From positions 1-23,911 of the forward strand of contig JBBSQC010000056.1 of NCBI GenBank assembly GCA_038258215.1: DNA of 23,911 bases, given 5' to 3'. Each line of letters begins with the position of its first letter. Position 1 is the first letter of the stretch. The translations under genes were made by a program, and so were the position numbers. A model generated the notes under the pieces. The model worked only from the letters and a program-made list of their open reading frames with translations. It did not search any database and was not told where the DNA came from. Shown here in pieces: positions 15,383-23,209 of the stretch. This stretch comes from Fodinibacter sp038258215 (GTDB lineage Bacteria; Actinomycetota; Actinomycetes; Actinomycetales; Dermatophilaceae).

Positions 15383-17047
15383 TCAGGCCGTCCCCGCGCC
15401 GAACCTCTCCCTGCCGATGACCGGTCGCAGCATCCTCTCGACCGCCTTGGTGGAGAAGGCCCGACGCAGAAGGTCCCCCTCCATCACATTACCGAGTGCG
15501 CCCATGACCATGGCCTGGTCGAGGGACAGGTAGCGACGGGCGACGGCACCGGAGGGCACCGCTGCTGCGTCGAAGAAGCCTCCCTCTCCATAGGCCTTGA
15601 GGTCCTTCTCGATCCTGACGAGGTTCGTGTAGGCCTCGCGGGGCTCGTGCATCATGGCGAGGAAGCTCGCGTGCGGGGTGACCACGCCCTGCCCGAAGTC
15701 CGGATGAGGGCTGGCGCCCTCGCGACAGTCGCCGAACCCCGCGTCGTAGCTGGTCATCTCCTGGTCGGAGAAATAGCCGTCCGGCCTCAGACCCAGCGCG
15801 TCCACGCCGTACTCCCGGTATCCGCCGGCGGGGTCGCTGCACGGGGAGAAGCCCCAGTAGCCGTAGCCCGCCTCATCCATCCCGTGCTCCCGCTGGGCCC
15901 GGACGTGCAGGGGGTGGTTGCGCCCCCAGCTCCTCGGTGCCCACGTGGCCTCGGGCACGAACACGTCGGGCATGAGCTCCTCGAACATGCTTCCGCCCCA
16001 GCCCGGCACGATGTGCATGCCACGGTAGGTGTAGGCCCCTTCGAAGACGTCGAGGCCGTAGTACCTCCGGGTGCGACCGACGGCCTGGGACTCCTGCCAG
16101 GACCAGTCACAGTCGGCGGGGAAGGTGCGCCAGGACGCGTAGTAGTGCCGCGGGGGGATCTGTCCGGTGAGGATGCCGAGATAGCTCGTGATGCGCGTCT
16201 CGGACACGGTCGTGTCGTAGTGGTGGTCGGTGTACCAGACGTCGTCCCCGATGCCGATGTGGTTGCCCGTGTAGCCGGCGAACTCGGGAAGTGGAGGTGG
16301 AGGGGCGTCGTAGAACCCGCCGTGCAGCAGGCCCCCGGGCCGCACCCCGGGGTGGCTCGTGTCCTCGTCGTAGAACATGTCCCACCGCATGCGGTCGAAG
16401 ATCCGCGCTGCGCACCGGCCCGCCGTGCGGTCGCTGCCCTTGACGACCAGCAGCGCGGCTCCGAGCCACCCGTTGTCGACGCTCGAGAGGAACGGGTAGA
16501 CCCGTTTCCCGTCCGCGGGCCAGGTCGTGATGACCTCACCGGTGGCCTCGTCGTACCAGTTGTAGAACATCCCGCTCGCAGTGTGGTGCTCCATCCGGGC
16601 CAGGGTCTTCAGGGTGCGCAGGAGGCGGTGCGTGGCCTCACCGCGGGAGATCAACCCGAGCTCTCTCGCCACGACCGTCGACCAGAGGTAGCCGCCGATG
16701 TTGGTGGGAGAGGTGTAGCCCGAGCGGTCCGCGGCCGTGAGGCCCTCCTGGATGTTGTCGGCGGGCAGCCCGGTGTGTGCGTCGGTCATCGCGTCCAGGC
16801 CGTGCCAGGTGTCCGCTGCCCAGCGCCGCATCCGGTAGGGGCGGGGCGTCATCACCGCGCTTCGGCTGCGCACGAACGCCGGGGCCGACGGTGACGCGAT
16901 GGCGGACTGCTGACCCGCGGTGAGGGCCAGCAGCGAGGCCGCACCTCCCCCGATCAGGGCGCGACGGGATGGCTGGGACAGCCTGAGGGAGTTGCATGTG
17001 GTGTCGAGGTGCGCCTTGTCGAGGTGCGCCATGTCGGGGTGTGTCAT
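15383..17047 (-). CDS. Tat-exported PF10091/GH144-like glucanase
   Basis: The 554-residue product carries a twin-arginine-type leader, SRRALIGGGAASLLALTAG (about 27-45), so it should be exported folded. The catalytic (alpha/alpha)6 region shows the marks of the glycoamylase/GH144 family: a YLWSTVVA-type helix, DNGWLGAALLVV, GWGGSMFEELMP, YGYWGFSPC followed by YREYGV, and PHASFLAM. GH144 members are endo-beta-1,2-glucanases, but PF10091 also holds enzymes of other or unknown specificity. The ATG at 17047 has GGAGAG upstream. The first 15 residues are an odd threefold pentapeptide repeat (MTHPD, MAHLD, KAHLD), so the ATG at 17032 is an alternative start. It sits between the ABC permeases and GH3, consistent with outside cleavage of a beta-glucan. 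Confidence 0.8.
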   Translation of the reverse strand: MTHPDMAHLDKAHLDTTCNSLRLSQPSRRALIGGGAASLLALTAGQQSAIASPSAPAFVRSRSAVMTPRPYRMRRWAADTWHGLDAMTDAHTGLPADNIQEGLTAADRSGYTSPTNIGGYLWSTVVARELGLISRGEATHRLLRTLKTLARMEHHTASGMFYNWYDEATGEVITTWPADGKRVYPFLSSVDNGWLGAALLVVKGSDRTAGRCAARIFDRMRWDMFYDEDTSHPGVRPGGLLHGGFYDAPPPPLPEFAGYTGNHIGIGDDVWYTDHHYDTTVSETRITSYLGILTGQIPPRHYYASWRTFPADCDWSWQESQAVGRTRRYYGLDVFEGAYTYRGMHIVPGWGGSMFEELMPDVFVPEATWAPRSWGRNHPLHVRAQREHGMDEAGYGYWGFSPCSDPAGGYREYGVDALGLRPDGYFSDQEMTSYDAGFGDCREGASPHPDFGQGVVTPHASFLAMMHEPREAYTNLVRIEKDLKAYGEGGFFDAAAVPSGAVARRYLSLDQAMVMGALGNVMEGDLLRRAFSTKAVERMLRPVIGRERFGAGTA

Positions 17048-17123
17048 GTCGGGTCTCTCCGTCCCTGTGGTTCGTGGGCCGCCGACGTGGAGATCGGTGG
17101 CTGGGTGGCGCGGTGGCCGGCGA

Positions 17124-17957
17124 CTACTTGATGCCGGTGGTCGCGATGCCCTCGATGAAGCGGCGCTGGAAGATCAGGAAGACCACGAGGATCGGCAGCA
17201 CCACGACAGTCGCCCCAGCGAGCAGCAGTCCGTAGTTGGTGCTGTTCTGGCCCGTGGAGTAGAGGGCGAGCGCGACGGGCAGGGTGTACTTGTCCTCGCT
17301 CTGCGCCACGACCAACGGCCACAGGAAGTTGTTCCAGCTGCCGAGGAAGGTGAGGATCGCCAGCGTGGCCAGGGCCGGACCGCAGAGGGGCAGGAAGATC
17401 TGGCGGAAGATGCGCAGCTCCCCGGCCCCATCCACCCGGGCGGCATCCTGGAGGTCCTTGGGCAGCCCGAGGATGTACTGCCGCATGAGGAACACGCCGA
17501 ACGGACCGACGAGGAAGGGCAGGAACAACCCGGGCAGGGTGTCGACCAGCCCCATGTTCGCCACCAGGACGAACAGCGGAACGAAGGTCACGACGCCCGG
17601 GATCATCAGCGTCGTCATGACGCCGGTGAAGATGAGGCGCTTGCCCCGGAAGTCCAGCATCGCCAGCGCGTAGCCCAGCATCGAGCAGAAGAGCAGGTTG
17701 CCGACCGTGACGACCACCGCCACGAGGAGCGAGTTGACGAAGTACTGCCCGAACGAGAGCCGCGAGAAGAGCTGGGTGTAGTTGTCCAGCGTTGCCGTCT
17801 CGGGCCACCAGGTGGGTGGGATCTGGCGCAGCTCGCTCTCGGGCTTGAAGCTGCCCAGCGTCATCCAGACGAACGGGGCGACGACCAGGACGAGGGCGAC
17901 GACGAGCACGACGTAGAGCCACCCCCGGCCCCCTCTGCGTTGACCGACCATACTCAT
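17124..17957 (-). CDS. Carbohydrate ABC transporter permease (MalG type)
   Basis: The product is 277 residues with six predicted membrane helices, the first at about 14-35. The EAA loop that docks the ATPase is seen as DAARVDGAGELRIFRQIFLP. This is the second of two permease subunits of a CUT1-type sugar importer. ATG start at 17957, seven bases after the stop of the partner permease. The 76-base gap that follows leads to the glucanase gene. No ATPase gene is present in this operon. In actinobacteria such importers commonly share an MsiK-type ATPase encoded elsewhere. Confidence 0.93.
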   Translation of the reverse strand: MSMVGQRRGGRGWLYVVLVVALVLVVAPFVWMTLGSFKPESELRQIPPTWWPETATLDNYTQLFSRLSFGQYFVNSLLVAVVVTVGNLLFCSMLGYALAMLDFRGKRLIFTGVMTTLMIPGVVTFVPLFVLVANMGLVDTLPGLFLPFLVGPFGVFLMRQYILGLPKDLQDAARVDGAGELRIFRQIFLPLCGPALATLAILTFLGSWNNFLWPLVVAQSEDKYTLPVALALYSTGQNSTNYGLLLAGATVVVLPILVVFLIFQRRFIEGIATTGIK

Positions 17958-17964
17958 GACCGCA

Positions 17965-18957
17965 TCACGTCCTGTCTCGAAGGAGTCGGAACTGCAGGGC
18001 CGTCACGACGGCGATGACGATGAAGATCAGGTAGCTCATCGAGGCTGCATAGCCGTAGCTACCGAAACCGAACTGTTCGTAGGTGTACATCGACACCGAG
18101 ATGGTGCTGTTGAGCGGCCCGCCCTGAGTCATGACGAAGGGCTCCTCGAAGAACTGCAGGTAGCCGATGGCGGTGGTGACCGAGACGAACAGCAGGGTCG
18201 GCCGCAGCAGCGGCAGGGTGATGTTTCGGAACCGCTGCCACGAGTTCGCGCCATCGATCGCCGCGGCCTCGTGCAACGAGGCGGGGACGGCCTGCAGGCC
18301 CGCGAGGAAGATGATCATCGCGGTGCCGAAGTTGCGCCAGGAGGCCATCATGATCAGCGCGGGCATCGACCAGTTCGGGTCACCAAGCCAGTTCGGCCCG
18401 GTGATGCCGACCCATCCGAGCGCAGTGTTGATGAGCCCGCCGGGGTCCTGCAGGAGGAACCGCCAGACCACGGCCACCGCGACGATCGAGGTGATCACCG
18501 GCATGTAGAACCCGAGCCTGAAGATGGCCCGAAACCTGGTGATGCCGGTGTCGAGCGCGACGGCCGAGGCGAGGGCCACGGTGAGCGTCAACGGCATACC
18601 GATGAGCACGAAGTATGCCGTGTTGCCGGCGGCCTGCCGGAAGACCGGGTCCGACAGCGCCCGCGTGAAGTTGTCCAGCCCGATGAAGTCGACGGCGAAC
18701 GGCGTCTTGAGGTCACGCGAGGTGGTGTCGGTGACACTCATGAACAGGGACTGGATCACCGGCCACGCCGTGAAGGCGAGGAAGAGGGTGCAGAACGGGA
18801 TCGCCAAGGTCCACGCGGCCTGGGTCTGTCGGCGCCGGGCCGTGCTCTGCCGGCCCCCGCGGGGGCCGGTCCGGCTACCCCCCGAGCCCCGGTCCTCGGT
18901 GCCTGGCGGGCCGGCCTGGGACGGAGGCACCGCGGCGGGGCCGGTCGTGGTCGTCAT
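17965..18957 (-). CDS. Sugar ABC transporter permease (MalF type)
   Basis: The product is 330 residues. A hydrophilic, glycine/arginine-rich cytoplasmic N-terminus of about 45 residues precedes the first membrane helix (LAIPFCTLFLAFTAWPVI). Five further helices and the EAA loop EAAAIDGANSWQRFRNITLP follow. It pairs with the MalG-type permease downstream to form the membrane channel of a CUT1-type importer. The ATG at 18957 is three bases after the stop of the binding-protein gene, so translation is probably coupled. Substrate specificity cannot be read from the permease. Confidence 0.93.
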   Translation of the reverse strand: MTTTTGPAAVPPSQAGPPGTEDRGSGGSRTGPRGGRQSTARRRQTQAAWTLAIPFCTLFLAFTAWPVIQSLFMSVTDTTSRDLKTPFAVDFIGLDNFTRALSDPVFRQAAGNTAYFVLIGMPLTLTVALASAVALDTGITRFRAIFRLGFYMPVITSIVAVAVVWRFLLQDPGGLINTALGWVGITGPNWLGDPNWSMPALIMMASWRNFGTAMIIFLAGLQAVPASLHEAAAIDGANSWQRFRNITLPLLRPTLLFVSVTTAIGYLQFFEEPFVMTQGGPLNSTISVSMYTYEQFGFGSYGYAASMSYLIFIVIAVVTALQFRLLRDRT

Positions 18958-18960
18958 GAC

Positions 18961-20241
18961 TCACTGACCCGTGCCGATGGACTGAGCCTGCTGCTGCACC
19001 GTCTTCAGGGCGGCGGCGGGGTCCTCACCGCTCTTGGTGACCTTCTCCATCTCGGTGTCGAACCCAGTCACCACCTGCTCCCAGGACGGGAACGTCGGGG
19101 GCGCCTGCGCGGTTTCGAGCTGGGTGCCGAAGACCGCCAGCTTCTTGTCCTCGGACAACGCCGGGTCATCCCACGCCGACTGCACCGAGGGGAGGTCCGT
19201 GGACTTCTCGTACCACGCGACCTGGGTCTTGGGGGTGCTGAGCCATTCGACGAACTTCCATGCGGCGTCGCGGTTCTGGCTGTTCTTGAAGACCACCAAG
19301 TTCGACCCGCCGACGAAGGAGGAGGACTTCTCCGCCTTGGGCATGGGCATGACCGCGTACTTGTCGGCGAAACCCTTCCCACCCACCGTCTCGACGGCGG
19401 ACATCATCCACGGACCGGAGATGAACATCGGCACCTTGCCGCTGACGAAGTCGGGCTCGGTCGTCGGGGTGGCCGGAGCGGCCTTGTCGGCGATCCCGTC
19501 GGTGAAGAAGGACTGGTAGTACTTCACCGCGTCGAGCATCTCCGGGCTGTCGAAGTTGTAGGCGGAGCCGTCCTTGGCGGTGAGGTCGGCGCCGTTGCTC
19601 CAGGCGAACGGCAGGATGCTCTGCCACGAGCCGGTGCCACCGGCCTGCAGACCGATACCCCACTTGGCCCCGGCCTTGTCCTGCATGGCCTGGGCCATGT
19701 CCTTCAGCCCCGCCTGGGTGGTCGGCGGCTCGGTGATGCCGGCCTTCTCGGCGAGGTCCTTCCGGTAGAACACGACTCGGGTCTCGACGTACCACGGCAC
19801 CCCGAAGTCGGTGCCGTCGACCTGGGTCGTCTTCTGTGCGCCCTCGAAGAAGGCGGAGGGGTCGATCGACGGGGGCGTCGGGTCCAGTGCGTCGAGGCCG
19901 GCGAACTCGCCCATCCACGTGGTGCCCACCATCGCCGCGTCCGGCGTCTTGCCCGCGGTGATGGAGGTGGTGAACTTGTCGTGCGCGGCATTCCAGGGAA
20001 TCGCGGTCACGTCGATCGTGACGTCTGGGTTCTCGGCCTCGAACTCCTTGGCCAGGGCGGGGAGCTTCTGGCCCTCCGCGCCCATGGCCCAGACCGTGAC
20101 CTTGCCGGTGGCCGGGCCGCTGGCCACCGCCTGGCCGGTGGCGGGGGCTGCGGCGCCGCCGCTGTCCTCGCGGCCGCAGCCGCCTGCGGACAGGGCGAGG
20201 GCCGTGATGCCGGCGATCGAGATGGCGAAGGTGCGTTTCAT
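18961..20241 (-). CDS. Sugar-binding lipoprotein of ABC importer
   Basis: The 426-residue product is an extracellular solute-binding protein of the family-1 (MalE-like) type. A lipoprotein signal ends at Cys22 (SAGGC); the residue at -3 is Ala rather than the usual Leu, so the lipobox is slightly atypical. The mature protein shows VTVWAMGAEG, FEAENPDVTIDV, PDAAMVGTTWMGEFAGL, FYRKDLAEKAG and FISGPWMM, all standard for oligosaccharide binders. It should sit outside the membrane and deliver sugar to the two permeases that follow. AGGAAAG precedes the ATG at 20241. The gap to lacI is 57 bases and holds no second operator. Confidence 0.93.
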   Translation of the reverse strand: MKRTFAISIAGITALALSAGGCGREDSGGAAAPATGQAVASGPATGKVTVWAMGAEGQKLPALAKEFEAENPDVTIDVTAIPWNAAHDKFTTSITAGKTPDAAMVGTTWMGEFAGLDALDPTPPSIDPSAFFEGAQKTTQVDGTDFGVPWYVETRVVFYRKDLAEKAGITEPPTTQAGLKDMAQAMQDKAGAKWGIGLQAGGTGSWQSILPFAWSNGADLTAKDGSAYNFDSPEMLDAVKYYQSFFTDGIADKAAPATPTTEPDFVSGKVPMFISGPWMMSAVETVGGKGFADKYAVMPMPKAEKSSSFVGGSNLVVFKNSQNRDAAWKFVEWLSTPKTQVAWYEKSTDLPSVQSAWDDPALSEDKKLAVFGTQLETAQAPPTFPSWEQVVTGFDTEMEKVTKSGEDPAAALKTVQQQAQSIGTGQ

Positions 20242-20298
20242 CGGGTTCTCACTTTCCTGGGGGTGGTGCCGGGGAGGTGCTGCAGGGGGTGCTGCCGC

Positions 20299-21396
20299 TC
20301 ATCGGGGGGCGTCGCCGGACGGTTGGTCCGGGCGAGGGACCGGTGGTGCGGCCTCGGTGGCTGGCGGGGAGGGACGGGTGGTGGAGGTCGCGTCGTCGGC
20401 GCACCCGCACGACCCGCGGATCACCAGCTCCGTGGGCAGCGTCTGCCGAGCCGCCACGGGGTCGTCCCCGAGCACGCGCTGGTGGAGGCGCTCCGCGGCG
20501 AGGGAGCCCAGCGCCTGCACCGGTTGGCGCACCGTCGTCAGCCCTGGACGCACGTAGGCCGCGGCCATCACGTCGTCCCAGCCGACGACGGCGACCTGAC
20601 CGGGCACGTCGAAGCCCGCGTCCTGGAGATGGGTCATGATCGACAGGGCGAGCTCGTCGTTCGCGCAGACGAGGGCGTCGGCGTCGATCTCGCCCGCCAG
20701 GAGTCGGGTCGCCACGGCGACCCCCTCGCTCTCGCGGAAACCGACGAGCACCGGGTCGAGCGGCTCACGGTGCCGGGCTCGGTGTGCGTCGACGAATCCC
20801 GCGTGCCGCTCACCGATGTCCGGCCCGGCCGCTGGGTCGCCCACGAAGACGGCGCGGGAGCAGCCGTGGTCGAGCACGTGCCCGGTGAGCGCCTCGGCGC
20901 TGGCGCGGTTCTCGGCGCCGATGCTCTCGAAGCCGGCGTGCTCGGCTCCGGCGATGCTGATCACCGGCTTGCCGGCGGTGAGCACCTGGGCCACCTCTGG
21001 GGTGAGGGCCGACCCGAGCACGGCGACCGCATCGACGCGGCTGGCCAGTGACCGGACGGCCGCCGCAGGGTCGGCCTTCCCGCGGGTCAGGGTGAGCATC
21101 ACGCCCCGCCCCAGCTCGGCGGCTCGGGACTCGAACCCCATGAGGAGCTCGGAGTAGTAGGGACCCGCGAGCTCCGGGAGCACCAGGCCGTGGGTCTCGT
21201 GCTGGCGCACCGCGAGGCTGCGGGCGGCGCCGAGTGGGATGTAGTCGAGGTCGCTCGCGGCGTCGAGCACCTTGAGCTTCGTGGCCGGGGCCACGGCTCC
21301 GACGCCCTGCATCACCCGGGAGACGGTGGCGATCGAGACACCGGCGCGCTCGGCCACAGAGTAGATGGTCGCCGGCGACCTCGACGTCTCCGCCAT
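20299..21396 (-). CDS. LacI-family transcriptional regulator
   Basis: The product is 365 residues. The N-terminal helix-turn-helix (about 10-30: TIYSVAERAGVSIATVSRVMQG) and hinge helix region (about 50-62) are followed by a periplasmic-binding-protein-like sugar domain (LVLPELAGPYYSELLMGFE, AVFVGDPAAGPDIGERHAGF, VVGWDDVMAAAYVRPGLTTV). The final 30 residues are a proline/alanine-rich tail with a CGC motif. ATG 21396 is chosen because GGAGG lies just upstream and the HTH is at the normal distance; the longer frame to 21645 is not protein-like. It heads the sugar operon, and a perfect LacI operator sits 63 bases upstream, so it probably represses its own transcription and that of the transport and hydrolase genes until the sugar ligand binds. 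Confidence 0.95.
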   Translation of the reverse strand: MAETSRSPATIYSVAERAGVSIATVSRVMQGVGAVAPATKLKVLDAASDLDYIPLGAARSLAVRQHETHGLVLPELAGPYYSELLMGFESRAAELGRGVMLTLTRGKADPAAAVRSLASRVDAVAVLGSALTPEVAQVLTAGKPVISIAGAEHAGFESIGAENRASAEALTGHVLDHGCSRAVFVGDPAAGPDIGERHAGFVDAHRARHREPLDPVLVGFRESEGVAVATRLLAGEIDADALVCANDELALSIMTHLQDAGFDVPGQVAVVGWDDVMAAAYVRPGLTTVRQPVQALGSLAAERLHQRVLGDDPVAARQTLPTELVIRGSCGCADDATSTTRPSPPATEAAPPVPRPDQPSGDAPR

Positions 21397-21459
21397 CTGC
21401 GTGCCTCCGCATCTCCTCAGTGAGCTACGACCCGTCGCGCCAACGTCAGTGGTGACGGC

Positions 21460-21477
21460 GTTGTAAGCGCTTACAAC
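21460..21477. promoter_or_regulatory. Perfect 18-bp LacI-family operator
   Basis: GTTGTAAGCGCTTACAAC is an exact inverted repeat with the central CG step and the GTAAGCGCTTAC core typical of LacI/GalR operators. It lies 63 bases upstream of the lacI ATG on the minus strand. It is AT-richer than its surroundings. It is the only such site noticed in the window, so the whole operon would be controlled from here. Confidence 0.9.
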
Positions 21478-21645
21478 TACGGACCGTATCGCTGGTCGTC
21501 CGCCAACGGGGGCTAAGGGACAGGCGGGTTTCCGGCCCGGCGGCCGGCGGGGCCCGACGGCGTGACACGTGTCGGTGCGCCGCTCGAGGCCACCTGGCCG
21601 CCCGCTCGGAGTGTCGTCGGACGGCTCGGTTCGCGACCCGGGCAC

Positions 21646-21758
21646 CGCATCGCCGTGATCGACCCGGGCACCGAGGTCGCGGAGGGCACGGCCGTGACCT
21701 CAAGGCGAGCATCGGCACCTCTTCGCTCCACCTCCGGCTGGCCGACCCCGCGGACACC
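21646..21758 (+). pseudogene. Remnant of DrrA-type ABC ATPase, C-terminal end
   Basis: The frame beginning at 21646 reads RIAVIDPGTEVAEGTA, which is the end of the nucleotide domain of daunorubicin-resistance-type ATPases. At 21692-21696 the frame shifts by one base, and the next frame reads DLKASIGTSSLHLRLADPAD (21696-21755), the expected continuation. Nothing ATPase-like was found upstream of 21646: Walker motifs and signature are gone. The gene is therefore a decayed fragment. The single-base shift is the diagnostic damage, and it could in principle be a sequencing error, but the missing 5' part cannot. Confidence 0.75.
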
Positions 21759-21804
21759 TTGGGCTGGCACCGCGCCGTTGAACGTGCTGGGCGCGACGGG
21801 GACC

Positions 21805-22251
21805 GTGTCGCCCGAGGCCGTGCTCGCCGGCCTGCTCGTCATGGTGGGCGCCAAGTCGATCAGCTGGGTCTTCGCGTTCGTCGGCGTCGTCGCGCGCAGC
21901 GCCTCGAGCGTGCAGGGCATCTCGATGCTCATCCTCTTCCTGCTGACGTTCCTCTCCAACGCAATCGTCCCGCTCGACACCCTCCCCAGCGGGCTGCGCG
22001 CCTTCGCCCGGGCCAACCCGGTGTTGCACCTCATCACGGCTGTCCGGGACCTGCTCAACGAGGGCACCGTGGGCCTCGACCTGCTCGCCACCCTCCGTGG
22101 CTCGGGCGCGATGGTCGCCATCTTCGCCCCGCTGACCCTGCGTGCCTACATGCGCAAGGCATGGCCCGGCCCGGCCAGGTGGCCGTACCCGGCACGCAGA
22201 AGACCGGTCGCCACGCACCTATCTGTGCGTGGCGGCCGATCTTCTGCGTGA
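21805..22251 (+). pseudogene. Remnant of DrrB-type ABC-2 permease, C-terminal half
   Basis: The frame reads VSPEAVLAGLLVMVG, SWVFAFVGVVARSASSVQGI, SMLILFLLTFLSNAIVP, LPSGLRAFARANPVLHLITA and IFAPLTLRAYMRK (to 22161). This is the last three membrane helices and tail of an ABC-2 (DrrB-like) exporter permease. The N-terminal half of the permease is absent, and the fragment follows the ATPase remnant after only about 45 bases. A deletion therefore joined the two genes. The frame stays open back to an ATG at 21562 and forward to TGA 22249-22251 inside the palindrome, so a 229-residue open frame exists, but it is not a normal exporter subunit. The normal stop seems lost. Confidence 0.75.
22193..22250. 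terminator. 58-bp imperfect palindrome, likely bidirectional terminator
   Basis: The left arm 22193-22218 and right arm 22225-22250 (26 bases each, two mismatches) flank the 6-base loop CTATCT. The arms begin CACGCAGAAGACCGG and end TCTTCTGCGTG. It lies between the plus-strand exporter remnant and the minus-strand TadG-like gene, whose transcription comes from the other side, so a bidirectional terminator is the simplest reading. No T-run follows on either strand. It could instead be a dispersed REP-like element. Confidence 0.7.
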
Positions 22252-22286
22252 CCGGCCGTCGCCGGACGGCCTGCGGCGCGGTGGCG

Positions 22287-22769
22287 TCAGGGTTCGAGGT
22301 CGGAGCGGGCCTGCGAGCGCACCGAGATGGTGATCGAGACACCCAGCTCGCGCAGGGCGTCGCCGACCATCGGCAGCTCGGCCTCACCGGTGAGCGCCAC
22401 CACCGCTGTCCGGCCGTCGGGGCTGCCAGTCTCCGGCCCGAGGCGCCACGCCACGATGTTCCCCGGGAGGGGCAGGCCACCGACGTAGCTCGCGGCCCGC
22501 TCGCGGACCGAGGCGTTGCTCAGGGGGACCGACTCCCCCACCCCTTGGGTGTATGCCGTGTCGTCCAGGGCGTTCGCGGCGCTCAGTGCCGCTCCGTCGG
22601 CCACGTCGAGCAGGCGCATGCGGGAGAGGTGGGCGGAGGTCACGGCCACGGTGCCGGAGATGAGCAGGATCGCCACCAGGGCCAGCCCAAGGATGAAGAG
22701 GCTGATCGAGCCGGTCTCGTCCCTCCGCGGTCCGGCGCGGCGCAGCCGAGCGGATGACCACGCTCTCAC
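22287..22769 (-). CDS. TadG-like pilus assembly protein
   Basis: The product is 160 residues. A short basic N-terminus is followed by the class III prepilin-like motif ETGSISLF and one membrane helix (about 23-45). A small extracytoplasmic domain follows that begins HLSRMRLLDVADGAALSAANAL, the pattern of actinobacterial TadG/Rv3655c-like minor pilins. GTG start at 22769 overlaps the previous stop (GTGA at 22769-22766), so it is coupled to the TadE-like gene. Longer reading upstream in this frame is a shadow of the neighbour. It probably takes part in assembly or anchoring of the Tad/Flp pilus. Confidence 0.8.
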   Translation of the reverse strand: MRAWSSARLRRAGPRRDETGSISLFILGLALVAILLISGTVAVTSAHLSRMRLLDVADGAALSAANALDDTAYTQGVGESVPLSNASVRERAASYVGGLPLPGNIVAWRLGPETGSPDGRTAVVALTGEAELPMVGDALRELGVSITISVRSQARSDLEP

Positions 22770-23209
22770 GGCAGTCCCCGGAACCGGTCGACGCTCGAGA
22801 GGTGGCTCGCGGTGACCGGCACGGACAGCGGGATCACCCGGCGGGCGAAGGTTGGGATGAGCGGCAGGGGGACGCTGATGGTGGCCGTCGTCTCGACGAG
22901 CCCGTCGGGACGCAGACACGGGGACCCGTCGCAGGCGATCGTGAGGCGGCCGCTGTCCTCGAAGGAGTGGTCCAGGAACGCGATCCGCGCCGCCGAGTCC
23001 GCCCGGGAGGTCGCGGACTCCCCGACCGACGTCGTCACGTAGGCCCGACCAGCCTCCCGAGCCGCGGTGCTCACGGCATAGGCACCGGCCTGCATGCGCG
23101 CGAGCATCATCACCAGGTAGATCAGCGGGATGAGCAGCACTACCCCGAGGAACACGAACTCGACGACGGCACTGCCCCGCTCGTCGCGCCGAGCCGTCGG
23201 CCGCATCAC
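22766..23209 (-). CDS. TadE-like minor pilin (second)
   Basis: The product is 147 residues. The prepilin motif ERGSAVVEFVFLG is followed by a hydrophobic helix (to about residue 40), with the conserved Glu five residues after the Gly. Then come AVSTAAREAGRAYV and an extracytoplasmic domain with two cysteines (ACDGSPC) likely to form a small disulphide loop. This is the TadE pattern. The start is GTG 23209 (GTGA overlap with the gene before) or the adjacent ATG 23206. It lies in the coupled string of pilus genes. Confidence 0.85.
   Translation of the reverse strand: MMRPTARRDERGSAVVEFVFLGVVLLIPLIYLVMMLARMQAGAYAVSTAAREAGRAYVTTSVGESATSRADSAARIAFLDHSFEDSGRLTIACDGSPCLRPDGLVETTATISVPLPLIPTFARRVIPLSVPVTASHLSSVDRFRGLP

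Noticed and set aside
17956..21051. Open frame of 1031 codons on the plus strand opposite the ABC transporter and lacI
   Set aside because: Shadow of the minus-strand sugar operon. No domain was recognised and its composition is typical of antisense GC-rich frames.
21478..21540. Sigma-70-like promoter upstream of lacI
   Set aside because: A TTGGCG-like box can be found on the minus strand, but no -10 box at acceptable spacing was visible, so no promoter is called.
21759..22757. 332-codon plus-strand frame running from the exporter remnant across the TadG-like gene
   Set aside because: It crosses the palindrome and lies antisense to the TadG-like gene. Only its first few codons continue the frame of the ATPase remnant.
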